DNA of 64,000 bases from Butyribacter intestini (GCA_001414325.1 LLKB01000001.1:809689-873688); one strand, 5' to 3'. Shown: positions 1 to 8,316, counted from the first letter of the stretch. The notes: generated by a model from the sequence alone, not told the origin. Made by a program: numbers and translations.

Positions 1-1
1 A

Positions 2-100
2 TATGAGTATGCCAGATTAAAAGAGTATGCCAAGCGTCACAATCAAACACTTGCACAAACATTGCGATTAGAAGTCGAGAAGATGATTGCTTCGTTGTAA
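2..100 (+). CDS. C-terminal end of a ribbon-helix-helix type protein (cut by window edge)
   Basis: Reading from base 2 gives an open frame of 32 codons ending in TAA, with no start inside the window. The residues (ending in EKMIASL) resemble the C-terminal half of the small ribbon-helix-helix protein encoded just upstream of the right-hand integrase at 61050. Gene order is the same: small DNA-binding gene, short gap, integrase. By analogy it would regulate the adjacent integrase. This is inference from position and a short similarity; the N-terminal DNA-contacting strand is outside the window. Confidence 0.5.
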   Translation, partial: YEYARLKEYAKRHNQTLAQTLRLEVEKMIASL

Positions 101-149
101 ACTCCTATAGATTCTTTCTTGTTTATCATAATAAGAAAGGAATGGTTTG

Positions 150-1382
150 ATGGCGAAAGTCAGAAAGGATTCAAAAGGAAGAGTTCTCCATAAAGGTGAG
201 ACATATCGCAGTGAAGATGGCTTGTATAGATTTACCTATTCCGATGCTTATGGCAAAAGAACTTCAGTCTATTCAAAGGATTTAAAACAACTGAGAGAAA
301 AGGAAAAAAATATCCTTCGTAATCAGTTGGATGGACTAGACATTTATGCGATGGGAAAGTCAAATGTCAATTCTGTGTTTGATAGGTACATATCTACTAA
401 GACAGAGTTGAGGAGTTCTACAAAGTCAAATTATATCTATACATATAACCAATATGTAAGAGAGGGATTTGGCAAAAAAAAGATAGCAAATATAAAGTAT
501 TCGGATGTGTTGATTTTTTACAGGCTTTTAGTCAATATGGGTTTAGGAATAAGTACAGTAGAAAATGTACACACCGTATTGCACCCGACATTTCAGCTGG
601 CAGTCCGGGATCAAATTATTAGAAACAATCCAACGGACGGTGTAATGGCTGAATTGAAAAAAACTACTAAGAAAAATACCGGGATTCGTCGAGCATTAAC
701 TTATGAACAGACGAGATGCTTTTTGGAATACCTGGAGGGTAGTGAGTATGTCAGGTGGAAAAATTTGTTTACAGTTATGTTTGGCACAGGTTGCAGAGTT
801 GGCGAGATTATTGGTTTGCGTTGGGAAGATATTGACTTGAAGGAGCGGATGATCAATATTAATCATGGTATAACATATTATCCCAGAGTTGATAATTCTT
901 TTAAGTGTGAATACGAGGTATCTTTGCCTAAGACGGAAAAAGGCATTCGCATCATTCCAATGCTGGATGAAGTATATAACGCATTGGAAGATGAAAGAAA
1001 GTATCAGGAATGTACAGGAGAAAGATGTGAGTTTACCATTGATGGAATGGAAGGATTCATTTTTTATAACCGCTATCATTCGATACATAATCCGGCATCG
1101 ATCAATCGTGTAATCAAACGAATTGTAGACAAATATAATGCGGACGAGATTTTGAAAGCAAAAAGAGAGAAAAGATCTCCGGTATTGCTTCCTCGTTTTA
1201 GCTGCCACATCACCAGGCATACATTTTGCTCAAGACTTTGCGAAAATGAAACAAATGTTAAAGTCATTCAGGAAGTCATGGGGCATAAAGATATTCAAAC
1301 AACATTGGATATTTATGCAGAAGTTTCAAATCAAAAAAAGCGAGAAGTGTTTGAACAACTTAATAGCAAAGGTGTACTTTAG
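150..1382 (+). CDS. int: Tyrosine recombinase/integrase of a neighbouring integrative element
   Basis: Site-specific tyrosine recombinase of the Tn916 Int-like family, about 410 residues, the normal size. The N-terminus carries the short basic arm-binding domain (GKGETYR-like, then a YSDAYGKR segment), followed by a SAM-like core-binding domain and the catalytic domain. The catalytic Arg is in GTGCRVGEIIGLRW, the H-x-x-R box in HITRHTFCSRL, and the nucleophile Tyr follows MGHKDIQTTLDIY. ATG at 150 is preferred over the in-frame TTG at 147 because AAGAAAGG lies about nine bases upstream. It is clearly paralogous to the integrase at 61258, over its full length. It should integrate and excise the element lying to its left, since integrase genes of this type sit at one end next to the att site. 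Confidence 0.93.
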   Translation: MAKVRKDSKGRVLHKGETYRSEDGLYRFTYSDAYGKRTSVYSKDLKQLREKEKNILRNQLDGLDIYAMGKSNVNSVFDRYISTKTELRSSTKSNYIYTYNQYVREGFGKKKIANIKYSDVLIFYRLLVNMGLGISTVENVHTVLHPTFQLAVRDQIIRNNPTDGVMAELKKTTKKNTGIRRALTYEQTRCFLEYLEGSEYVRWKNLFTVMFGTGCRVGEIIGLRWEDIDLKERMININHGITYYPRVDNSFKCEYEVSLPKTEKGIRIIPMLDEVYNALEDERKYQECTGERCEFTIDGMEGFIFYNRYHSIHNPASINRVIKRIVDKYNADEILKAKREKRSPVLLPRFSCHITRHTFCSRLCENETNVKVIQEVMGHKDIQTTLDIYAEVSNQKKREVFEQLNSKGVL

Positions 1383-1740
1383 AAAGAATCGTATGGGATT
1401 GATTCGATACAGTCATGCTATTGAAGGTAACACAAATTACTTCCAAGTAACACTACAGTAACACAAAATGGCAACTTATAATGTTGCATAGTGACAAATC
1501 AATAAATGATTCTGGCAGACAGTCGGCAATAGTGGTGGATGTTGGAGAATAATGGATATCAGCATCTGGTAGTCCCAACAATGAAGAGCTTGGATAAATA
1601 AACCTAGTGTTTATGCGGGGTTGAGGCATTTGAGTACGTCAAAGGACGCATTAAAAGACGCATTTTGACATAGTCATTTACATCAGTATGAAAGAGTACA
1701 CAATCTGAAAAGAAAAAGATTCAATCAAATATGAACTACT
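1383..1740. other. Non-coding junction after the left integrase, with short direct repeats
   Basis: No convincing ORF. GTAACAC occurs three times (1427, 1447, 1458) just after the integrase stop, and GACGCATT occurs at 1645 and 1657. Short direct repeats beside an integrase gene are typical of Int/Xis arm-binding sites near an attachment site. This is the likely junction between the left element and the large ICE. The att core itself could not be identified because no matching copy was found at the other end. Confidence 0.4.
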
Positions 1741-1786
1741 AAGAGGACATTTTCTAAAGAAATTTAGAAGATGTCCTCTTTTTTGC
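1741..1786 (+). terminator. Strong rho-independent terminator
   Basis: An 18-bp, nearly perfect stem: AAGAGGACAT and TTCTAAA pair with TTTAGAA and ATGTCCTCTT, closing on a GAAA tetraloop (1759-1762), followed by a T run. It insulates the DUF6462 genes from the left integrase region. Confidence 0.9.
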
Positions 1787-1840
1787 GTTATGGAGAAAAT
1801 ACGTCATTTGTTATGAAGTCAAAGTGAAAGGAGCACAGCA

Positions 1841-2062
1841 ATGAATGAATCAACGAAGAAAGATAGATATGAGGATGCAAAAAAGTTTGTAAGATATTCA
1901 GATGGTGCAAAAATGTACAGTATGGGAATGACAAAATTTCAAGAAGTGGCTAAGGATGCCAAGGCTTGTTATAAAATTGGTCAGCTTGTACTTGTTAATA
2001 CAGAAATATTGGATAAGTATCTTGAAACTTTTCATATTACAGATTCTGAGTTTTATAAGTAG
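1841..2062 (+). CDS. DUF6462 family protein (excisionase-like small DNA-binding protein)
   Basis: A 73-residue protein with the pattern KKFVRYSDGAKMYSMG...KFQEVAKDAKACYKI, then LVLVNTEILDKYLETF. I recognise this as the DUF6462 family, common in Lachnospiraceae integrative elements. The helix-turn-helix followed by a strand and a final helix ending in EYL resembles excisionase-type winged helices, so a role in DNA binding or directionality of recombination is inferred. AAAGGAGCACAGCA precedes the ATG. It heads a run of three such genes (1841, 2071, 2533) and is very similar to the single copy at 60750 beside the right integrase. Confidence 0.75.
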   Translation: MNESTKKDRYEDAKKFVRYSDGAKMYSMGMTKFQEVAKDAKACYKIGQLVLVNTEILDKYLETFHITDSEFYK

Positions 2063-2070
2063 GTGATGTT

Positions 2071-2529
2071 ATGGTAAATACATTGAGTGGTTCAGTTTGT
2101 GCCTATAGAAAAGAAACTGTAAAACCAAGATTTATTCGTATTGATGAGGTAATGGCTTTATTAGATGTAACACAAGATGAGGCAATGGATATAGCGTTGG
2201 CTGCTGGAGCAAGATATCAGCTTGCAAAGATTATATTAGTACGTAAGGAAAGGTTGATGAAATTTATGAAACATTCTGCAAGAGTTCCTAGTTCAAATAA
2301 AATTGTGGAAAAGAAGTTTGTGAGAATCGGAGAGGGTTCAATGACTTACAGCATAGGACATCATAGATTTATCGAAATGGCTAGAGCAGCTGGAGCTGTA
2401 TATAAGATAGGCGAAGCAAAAGGAAATACTATTCTGATTAATCTGGAGGTGTTTGATGAATATATGGAGCAATTCAGAGAATCGCCAACAGAAATGAAAC
2501 ATCCATTGCCAAATGTGAAAGGAGACTGA
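2071..2529 (+). CDS. Tandem DUF6462-like protein (two modules)
   Basis: A 152-residue protein with two copies of the excisionase-like module. The first runs through KPRFIRIDEVMALL...GARYQLAKIILVRKERLMKFM. The second runs through KKFVRIGEGSMTYSIGHHRFIEMARAAGAVYKI...ILINLEVFDEYMEQF. It begins nine bases after the previous gene and its stop is followed four bases later by the next start, so the three genes form an operon. Two modules in one chain would suit binding to a repeated or palindromic site. The specific function is unknown. Confidence 0.68.
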   Translation: MVNTLSGSVCAYRKETVKPRFIRIDEVMALLDVTQDEAMDIALAAGARYQLAKIILVRKERLMKFMKHSARVPSSNKIVEKKFVRIGEGSMTYSIGHHRFIEMARAAGAVYKIGEAKGNTILINLEVFDEYMEQFRESPTEMKHPLPNVKGD

Positions 2530-2532
2530 TGA

Positions 2533-2817
2533 ATGAGTTACTCATATAAGTGCTATTCAGATACAAAGGATTTTATGAAAAAATTTGTCAATGCAGAGGA
2601 AGGAGCGATTATTTATGGGATAAGTAAATCGAGAATCATAGTAATTGCGAGAGAGGCAGGAGCAGTCTATAAAGTCGGTAATTCAGCATTAATCAATACG
2701 GAATTATTTGAAAAATATCTTGAACTATTCAGAGAGCCGGCAAGAGAACTGCCTAAGCATACATGGAACAAATTAAAGGAAATGACAAATACACCAAAAA
2801 CTGGTGAAAATTCGTAA
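2533..2817 (+). CDS. DUF6462-like protein
   Basis: A 94-residue protein with one module: MKKFVNAEEGAIIYGISKSRIIVIAREAGAVYKVGNSALINTELFEKYLELF. The tail after the module is short and polar. It starts three bases after the preceding gene, with GGAGACTGA at the overlapping stop serving as ribosome binding site. It closes the DUF6462 operon, and a long structured non-coding stretch follows. DNA binding is inferred from the excisionase-like pattern only. Confidence 0.68.
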   Translation: MSYSYKCYSDTKDFMKKFVNAEEGAIIYGISKSRIIVIAREAGAVYKVGNSALINTELFEKYLELFREPARELPKHTWNKLKEMTNTPKTGENS

Positions 2818-2889
2818 AAATACACCAGTGGTGTCACTTCCGTAAAATTAAAGTGCATTGTAGAATATCAATTGTCCAAGAGAGATTGG

Positions 2890-3375
2890 ACATAACAATT
2901 GAATAATCAGTTACAGATTTGCAAAGTAGTTTGCACTACAGAATTTCTGTAGGTAGTAAAATTACGGGGCATGTACCTGGAGGATGAAAGTCACAGCTAT
3001 CATATTAGTAGTCTGATGGATCGAAAGATGAAGGGCGAGAAGCTGGATGGAAATCTGGTAAAAGGGCGCAAGAGATCCGGTGGATCTCTGCTCTGCGCGG
3101 ACCGAAGCGAAGCGTAGACCGGCATGTTGCGTAAGGATAATTAACCACAGAGGGCGAGAAGTTCGTCCTTATCCTCAAAAGGCTAAAAGAGGAGATAGTG
3201 CTTCTGATAATTCAGAAGGGCGTCGTGAAACACATTTTGTGGCTCGTCTGTAACTCCCGGAGGTGAGAACACCTCTTTGTACACGGGGCGATATAGGAGT
3301 CTAGAAGACTGGCGTGTACCTACATGCTTAGCATTAAGCATAGCCATGTAGACTATATCACTTCCAAATTCAAAT
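2890..3375 (+). ncRNA. Candidate large structured non-coding RNA
   Basis: About 600 bases without a credible ORF but dense in hairpins. AGAGATCC/GGATCTCT (3071-3089) is extended by GCGCA (3066-3070) with TGCGC (3094-3098). CTTCTGA/TCAGAAG lies at 3201-3218. GAGGTG-AGAA-CACCTC lies at 3260-3275, inside a CCC/GGG clamp. TGCTTA-gcat-TAAGCA (3325-3340) lies inside CTACA/TGTAG (3320-3351). AGGATAA near 3135 can pair with TTATCCT near 3170. The motif GGGCGAGAAG occurs twice (near 3034 and 3153). I do not recognise the class. No group II intron reverse transcriptase is present. The strand is assumed from the neighbouring genes. Confidence 0.5.
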
Positions 3376-3414
3376 TCTGTCTATATGGCAACTAATTTGA
3401 AGGAGGATAAAGTG

Positions 3415-3564
3415 ATGATGGGATTTAGCATAGCATTAATAATTATTGTTCTTATCGTATTGTATTCGTTAGCTAGGACGGCAGGAGAGTCGGACAGGAC
3501 AATGGAACAGATAAGAGAGCAATCACTCCTTGGAAGGGAGGAGAGCTCTGGTGGGAACAGTTGA
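3415..3564 (+). CDS. Small single-pass membrane protein
   Basis: A 49-residue ORF starting after a strong AAGGAGGATAA site. It has a hydrophobic N-terminal helix (ALIIIVLIVLYSLA) followed by a charged, polar C-terminal tail, so it is predicted to be a one-pass membrane peptide with a cytoplasmic tail. The 3' end overlaps the next gene's start by 14 bases, suggesting translational coupling. Function unknown. It belongs to the cluster preceding the ParM-like gene. Confidence 0.6.
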   Translation: MMGFSIALIIIVLIVLYSLARTAGESDRTMEQIREQSLLGREESSGGNS

Positions 3565-3805
3565 AAAAAGAGATAAGCATAAGAAACGCAGGTTTGTATC
3601 TCCAGAAGAAAAGCTTGAAAGAGAATTAAAAGATTGTATGCATTGTAGATTCTTCTGGGGACATAACAACAGATGTGCCAATGGAACATGTTGTAAACCA
3701 TCTAAGAAAAAAGAACAGAAACTTCCGACGGAATGTGTCGGATGTCCATATTATCAAGGGAATGGTTATTGTTTTCCTTGTATGCGAAAGCTGATAGGAA
3801 AGTAG
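3551..3805 (+). CDS. Cysteine-rich putative zinc-binding protein
   Basis: An 84-residue basic protein beginning at GTG 3551, chosen because GGGAGGAG lies seven bases upstream; an earlier in-frame TTG at 3530 has no such site. It has about eight cysteines in spaced pairs (CMHCRFF, NRCANGTCC, CVGCPYY, CFPC), suggesting two zinc-binding knuckles. The N-terminus is rich in Lys/Arg and could contact nucleic acid. It lies just upstream of the ParM-like gene. No named family is recognised. Confidence 0.6.
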   Translation: MGTVEKRDKHKKRRFVSPEEKLERELKDCMHCRFFWGHNNRCANGTCCKPSKKKEQKLPTECVGCPYYQGNGYCFPCMRKLIGK

Positions 3806-3814
3806 GTGGTTAAG

Positions 3815-4777
3815 ATGTTCAAGTGTCTGTTTAAGAAGAAAGGATGTGCAAAACACATGAATAACAAGTTAGAAGTAATCGGCATTGATCATGGATGGTC
3901 AATGATGAAAACAATCTCTCAGGTATTTGTCACAGGTGTTAAGGAGATTACAACAACTCCGGCACTTTTCGGCGATGTACTTGAGTATGAAGGAAAGTTC
4001 TATAAGGTTGGAACTGTGAGGCAGGAAGTAAAGGATACAAAGGTCGAAGATGACAGCTTTTATCTTCTCACTCTTGCAGCAGTTGCTAAGGAACTTAAAA
4101 GAAGAGGTCTTGCAGAGGCAAAGGTATTTCTTGCTGTAGGACTTCCACTTACAAGATTTGGAGCTGAGAAGAATGACTTTATCAAGTACCTGACAAAGAA
4201 TAAGCGTGTAAGCTTTAAATATGAGAATGAGTCATATCATATTGAAATTGATGATGTGGCAGTATTTCCTCAGTGTTATGCAGCAGTAGTTGACAAGATA
4301 CCTGCTATGACAAAGAAGACGCTGATAGTAGATATCGGTAGCTGGACAATAGATATTATGCCGGTAATCAACAAGTCACCGGATGAATCAAAGTGTGTGA
4401 CGATTCCCAAAGGTCTTATTACCTGTATGCGTTCTATCAATGAGCAGTGTGTAAGACAGCTTAACGGAGAGATAGACGAGTCAGAGATACAGAACATCAT
4501 GCGATATGGCAGGTCAGATATTGATGATGAATACTTTGCCATTATTAAGGCAGAGATAGAGGATTTTGTTGATAAGGTGTATAACTCAATCCGTGAGTTT
4601 GGGTATAACTTAAAGACTACACCGATTGTATTTGTCGGTGGCGGGGCAGTTGTGATGAAGAATTTTGGTAGTCACGATGCCAAGAACATTTCCTATAACC
4701 TTGATGTAAAGGCAAATGCAAGAGGATATGAGCAGCTTGCCACAATGGGACTTAAAAGCACTAAGCGATTATCATAA
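3815..4777 (+). CDS. parM: ParM/StbA-type actin-like segregation ATPase
   Basis: Actin-fold ATPase of the ParM/StbA plasmid segregation family, about 306-320 residues. The phosphate-1 loop is near the N-terminus (VIGIDHGWSMMKT), phosphate-2 is TLIVDIGSWTIDI in mid-protein, and the adenosine loop is PIVFVGGGAVVM near the C-terminus. These are the three actin/Hsp70 nucleotide-binding signatures. ATG 3815 has a GGTGG site five bases upstream. ATG 3857, which would begin MNNKLEVIGIDHG, is an alternative that fits family N-termini well. The next gene is a ParR-like adaptor, so the pair probably forms filaments that segregate the circular or replicating form of the element. Confidence 0.85.
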   Translation: MFKCLFKKKGCAKHMNNKLEVIGIDHGWSMMKTISQVFVTGVKEITTTPALFGDVLEYEGKFYKVGTVRQEVKDTKVEDDSFYLLTLAAVAKELKRRGLAEAKVFLAVGLPLTRFGAEKNDFIKYLTKNKRVSFKYENESYHIEIDDVAVFPQCYAAVVDKIPAMTKKTLIVDIGSWTIDIMPVINKSPDESKCVTIPKGLITCMRSINEQCVRQLNGEIDESEIQNIMRYGRSDIDDEYFAIIKAEIEDFVDKVYNSIREFGYNLKTTPIVFVGGGAVVMKNFGSHDAKNISYNLDVKANARGYEQLATMGLKSTKRLS

Positions 4778-4788
4778 GGAGGCTGATG

Positions 4789-5235
4789 ATGGGAAGAAGA
4801 CTTGAATATGAAGTAAAAACTTCTGTCCGCCTCAACATGAGCAATCCTCAGCATGTGAAAATCAATGATGTGATTCAGAACCTTGATCCGAAGATTTTCA
4901 AATCTAAGAATCAGTTCATCATAGATGCGATTCAGTTTTACATTGATAATTATGGAAAAGAAACCTTTGTTATCAAGAAGAAGGAAAAAGAGAGGGCTGA
5001 ATATATCCGGTCAGAAGATATTGATGACATTAAGGAAGAAGTCATTGAAGCAGCAACCAATGAGGCTAGGAAAGAGGTCATAAGGCTGTTAGGCGGAGTG
5101 ATATCCGGGATGAATGTTGGTCAGCCGGTAATAATGCAGGCAGCCAATAGTGAAGCACAAGAACCTACAGAAGATGTTATGGACGATGCAGATGTTGCAG
5201 GACTTGCAATGGGATGGATGTCGAAAGGAGACTGA
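4789..5235 (+). CDS. ParR-like DNA-binding adaptor of the ParM system
   Basis: A 148-residue protein with an N-terminal region like ribbon-helix-helix ParR adaptors: a strand in EVKTSVRLNMSN, then helices through NDVIQNLDPKIFKSKNQFIIDAIQFYID. A charged linker and an acidic C-terminal tail follow, and such tails in ParR bind the ParM filament. ATG 4789 is chosen over 4786 because AAGGAGG then sits about six bases away. It directly follows the ParM-like gene. The assignment rests on position plus the RHH-like pattern. A centromere-like repeat was not identified. Confidence 0.65.
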   Translation: MGRRLEYEVKTSVRLNMSNPQHVKINDVIQNLDPKIFKSKNQFIIDAIQFYIDNYGKETFVIKKKEKERAEYIRSEDIDDIKEEVIEAATNEARKEVIRLLGGVISGMNVGQPVIMQAANSEAQEPTEDVMDDADVAGLAMGWMSKGD

Positions 5236-5240
5236 TTATT

Positions 5241-5414
5241 ATGAGAAGAGTTATGGAAGCCGTAGGAACAGTGATTTTAGAGATACTCAAGTGGATATTA
5301 AGGATAATTCTTGGAGCTTTGAAGCTGGTCTTAGGACTTGCCAGAATAATTCTTCTTCTATTCGCTATGGTGGCAAGGGTATTTCTTTCATTCGTAAGAA
5401 TGGGCACATTCTGA
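5241..5414 (+). CDS. Small hydrophobic/amphipathic membrane protein
   Basis: A 57-residue ORF at ATG 5241 with AAGGAG eleven bases upstream. After a short start it is a continuous hydrophobic stretch with regularly spaced Lys/Arg (ILEILKWILRIILGALKLVLGLARIILLLF), giving one or two membrane helices or a long amphipathic helix. Its start lies just after the ParR-like stop and its stop lies 16 bases before another tiny ORF. Function unknown. Confidence 0.55.
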   Translation: MRRVMEAVGTVILEILKWILRIILGALKLVLGLARIILLLFAMVARVFLSFVRMGTF

Positions 5415-5430
5415 GAGGAGGTGAGCATAT

Positions 5431-5501
5431 ATGCAGGCAAAGGGTTTATTCTTGAATTATAAGAAAAACAGACGACTTATGCAGTATTTCTTTAAAATAA
5501 G
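5431..5501 (+). pseudogene. Small ORF split by transposon insertion (5' part)
   Basis: ATG 5431 follows a strong GAGGAGGTGAG site and encodes MQAKGLFLNYKKNRRLMQYFFK before running into transposon sequence. Removing 5502-8516 plus one ATAAG copy joins this frame to IRMIWSTKGAG and a TAA at 8550-8552. That gives an intact 33-residue ORF, so the transposon inserted into it. Function unknown. It is the last of the small genes in the ParM/ParR cluster. Confidence 0.55.
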
Positions 5502-5509
5502 TGTTGTCC

Positions 5510-5522
5510 GTCAAATTAGATG
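5510..5522 (+). repeat. Left terminal inverted repeat of the TniA-type transposon
   Basis: GTCAAATTAGATG matches the reverse complement of 8500-8512 at 12 of 13 positions. The first nine bases are identical. Confidence 0.7.
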
Positions 5523-5686
5523 CACCTGCTCCATGCAGATTAGATGCATCTGATTTAGATCTTATTTGTTATGCATCCGCAGATTGTCTGCACCAACATC
5601 TGCAAGTTATCTGATCGACATAAAAAATGATGCAGATTAAGAGATCAGGGAAAATACAATAAAAGCAGGCTGCCCTGCTTTTACTG

Positions 5687-6487
5687 CTAAATCTCATTAT
5701 TATTGATTGCCTGCATGACGATCTCTGCAGTAATCATGTCACTTTTTTTAGAGTCTCCAATCAGAAGACAACTATTGCATAGATTGTTGATGATACGAGG
5801 TGTTCCATCAGATGCATTTAAGATGGCTTCAAGTGCTGCGTCTTCAAAGATTGCCCTGGTTGCACCTGCTCTTTGAAGCTTATCGAGGACATAAGATCTG
5901 CCTTCTTCTTTTGTAAATGCAGGAAGTTCATAATTCATGATGATCCTCTGACGGAATGGCTCATGCACACTCAGGCGAAGTGTAGCGTTAAGTGATGGAA
6001 GTCCTGACAGGAGAACAACAGCACGATCCCTGGAATCCATCTCAAAGTTAAACAACAGCTTAAAATCATTCAGAATGGCAGAACTGATATAGTTCGCTTC
6101 ATCAATGATGATTACTGGAGTTTTCCTTTTCTCAACAGAGAGCCTTGTGAGCTCTTCCTGAATTACCCGGAAGTTATCTGGTTTTCGGTAGTGGGCCTGC
6201 GCACCAAGTTCTGTGGCAAGATTCCGATAAAAATCATTGGGGCTAAAAGTGGAAAAACAGGTATAGACTACTTTGTATTGTGAGTTATTTAAGGTTTGTA
6301 CCCATTTCCTGATTGCGGTTGTTTTTCCGCGGCCGGGGCTGCCGGTAAGCAGTCCAAAGCCCTTTGTTTTTGCAAGATAGTCCAGCCGGAATAAAACTTC
6401 TTTGGATTCGTCTGTTGATACAAAGATTTCTTTGGAATTCTTTAGGAAAGGATTGAATTCCAAACCATAGCGGATCGTATAATCCAT
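5687..6487 (-). CDS. AAA+ ATPase of the transposon (TniB/ExeA-like)
   Basis: A 266-residue AAA+ ATPase that would work as target-selection or activator partner of the adjacent transposase, as TniB or MuB do. Walker A is LLTGSPGRGKTTAIRKW near residue 45, Walker B is PVIIIDEANYIS near 125, and sensor/arginine-finger regions follow (LSGLPSL, GTPRIINNLCNS). Its start codon overlaps the transposase stop by one base, so translation is coupled. Length matches ExeA/TniB-type transposon ATPases. It appears intact. Confidence 0.85.
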   Translation of the reverse strand: MDYTIRYGLEFNPFLKNSKEIFVSTDESKEVLFRLDYLAKTKGFGLLTGSPGRGKTTAIRKWVQTLNNSQYKVVYTCFSTFSPNDFYRNLATELGAQAHYRKPDNFRVIQEELTRLSVEKRKTPVIIIDEANYISSAILNDFKLLFNFEMDSRDRAVVLLSGLPSLNATLRLSVHEPFRQRIIMNYELPAFTKEEGRSYVLDKLQRAGATRAIFEDAALEAILNASDGTPRIINNLCNSCLLIGDSKKSDMITAEIVMQAINNNEI

Positions 6488-7731
6488 TAGTCGTCACCTC
6501 CATAAAGACGTGGTTTTTCACGTTTGATATCCGCGTTTTCAACTTTGTTTAAAAGGCGGATCGGGGTAAGCGTACCATCTGCTTCAACGACATAGATAGA
6601 TTCCATATCAGGAGAATAACGGAGTTTGATCCTCTGTTTTGCAAAACGGTAATCCACCTCATACTCGATGTGGTCAATCGTAACTACACAGTCAATGGAA
6701 ACACGACGCTCTAACTCCAGTAGGAATAACTGGTCAATCTTATCTTCTGGTAAGCGTAGGAAACAGTCCGGCTCGCTAAAGTAGCGCTCTTGTGGACTTC
6801 TTCCATTTAGGGAAGAATGAATCCTCTGGTTATACTGGGAGACATAGGTATAAAGACTGCCACGAAGCTTGTCAAGAGTGTGAAAATCTCTCATATCAAG
6901 GCCTGCCATCCACTGGTCTTTCATGGTACGGAACCAACGCTCCACCTTGGCCTTCTGGGTTGGCGTATACGGCTGGTCATAATGAACTGTAGACCCGATA
7001 CGTGCGGCAAGCAGATCCATCTGTTTATTCTTATAGGAACTGCCATTATCGAAGTTGAATAACTTTGGAACACCAAACTTTGCAACTGCTGATTTCATGA
7101 CAGACATGAGATTGACGAAGTTATCATTGAAAAAGACATCAATGCCAACAATGTAGCGGCTGGCGTCATCAATGAGGGCAATCACATATACCTTATGCTT
7201 TTTGCCGTCTTCTGTTTTCAGGTAAGGGCCAACACTGCTGTCACCGCACCATACCTCATTGACATGGGCACGTTCATAACGACGCATATCCTGATTGTTT
7301 GTCGTCTTTTCTTTTAAAGCAAGGTTGTTTAAGAAACGGTTTACGGTGGATTCTGACAGTTCATTACGGCTCGTGGATCCATTTGTGCACAACTGACGGA
7401 AGATAGCAGCAGCAGACATACGGGGATAGGTTGTTTTCAGATATCGGATCTGTTCCTCAAGGTCAGGGTCGATCTTTCTGGAAGTTCCCTCGTCGCTGCG
7501 GCTGGAAGGGAGCAGAGCATCAAAACCATTCTTCTGATAGTGCTGGTACCAGCGTTTGATGGATGTCGGTGCCGGATGGATGAAGGATCCGTTTGGATGG
7601 AGTGCACCACGTGCAGAGGCCGCACGAAAGTAAGCCTCCTTGGATCTGTACTCATCCGGGAGACCAACAATCAGTGGTGAGATCATGGAATACCGCATCA
7701 AAGCGATATCCTGTGCTAATTCCTGTTTCAT
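6487..7731 (-). CDS. DDE integrase-type transposase (TniA/Mu-like)
   Basis: A 414-residue transposase. The N-terminal third is a helix-turn-helix region (SIKRWYQHYQKNGFDALL, then SAAAIFRQL). The rve catalytic core carries the DDE triad: Asp in VWCGDSSVGPY, Asp in FNFDNGSSYKN, and Glu in KAKVERWFRTMKDQW. The C-terminal part is a Mu-C-like beta domain. AGAGGAC lies upstream of the ATG on the minus strand. It catalyses strand transfer for the transposon at 5502-8516. No disruption is visible, so the element is potentially active. Confidence 0.9.
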   Translation of the reverse strand: MKQELAQDIALMRYSMISPLIVGLPDEYRSKEAYFRAASARGALHPNGSFIHPAPTSIKRWYQHYQKNGFDALLPSSRSDEGTSRKIDPDLEEQIRYLKTTYPRMSAAAIFRQLCTNGSTSRNELSESTVNRFLNNLALKEKTTNNQDMRRYERAHVNEVWCGDSSVGPYLKTEDGKKHKVYVIALIDDASRYIVGIDVFFNDNFVNLMSVMKSAVAKFGVPKLFNFDNGSSYKNKQMDLLAARIGSTVHYDQPYTPTQKAKVERWFRTMKDQWMAGLDMRDFHTLDKLRGSLYTYVSQYNQRIHSSLNGRSPQERYFSEPDCFLRLPEDKIDQLFLLELERRVSIDCVVTIDHIEYEVDYRFAKQRIKLRYSPDMESIYVVEADGTLTPIRLLNKVENADIKREKPRLYGGDD

Positions 7732-7794
7732 TTGAAGTCCTCTCTTTCATTTTTTCTTAAGTATAGAAGGGATCGGGAGAGGTTTCCTGTAAGG

Positions 7795-8316
7795 CTATGT
7801 GGGTGTATGAAATAAGATATTTGGGGTCTGTCTTATCTGCATGAACTGGTTCATAAAAAGTGAAAAACACAGCTTTACAAGACGGGATGGGAAGGATAAA
7901 TCAACCCGAAAGGAACGGATCTTCTGCATCCAGTGCATTATATAGCGTTTGGTGATGGAGGCAATAAGATTTTCATCAATAGAAGGAGTTCTGTCCATGA
8001 TCTGTTTAAAATCTCCGGTATCTTCATAAGCAGATATGATAGCAGCCTGCTCCTGTAAGGATACCTGGGAATAAGGCACAAGCTGGGAAGGAAGCAGAGC
8101 ATGGGTTTTACCACAGTGAGAGCATTTAACCCTGCAGATAGATAAAGTGATTTCAGAATCATTTTCCTTGAGGGAACGGGGATAGTAGCCATGAATGGTT
8201 AAACATCCTGAATGGCCACAAGTACACTGTAACAGATGGAACTGTAAGGTGTTGATAAGATTTTCGTAAGTTTTTTGATTTAACGGATTGTCAAAAGGTA
8301 CTGTAATTGTTATCAT
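7795..8316 (-). CDS. DUF6431 family zinc-ribbon/HTH protein of the transposon
   Basis: A 173-residue protein with an N-terminal zinc ribbon (CTCGHSGCLTIHGYY, then VKCSHCGKTHALLP) followed by a helix-turn-helix-like segment. DUF6431 proteins regularly accompany this DDE/AAA transposase pair; the exact role (end binding or regulation) is not established. It is the first gene of the leftward transposon operon and lies closest to the right end. About 200 bases between its start and the right terminus hold the promoter and end repeats. Confidence 0.75.
   Translation of the reverse strand: MITITVPFDNPLNQKTYENLINTLQFHLLQCTCGHSGCLTIHGYYPRSLKENDSEITLSICRVKCSHCGKTHALLPSQLVPYSQVSLQEQAAIISAYEDTGDFKQIMDRTPSIDENLIASITKRYIMHWMQKIRSFRVDLSFPSRLVKLCFSLFMNQFMQIRQTPNILFHTPT

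Noticed and set aside
2890..3375. Group II intron
   Set aside because: No reverse transcriptase ORF, no recognisable domain V, and no GUGYG-type 5' end was seen.
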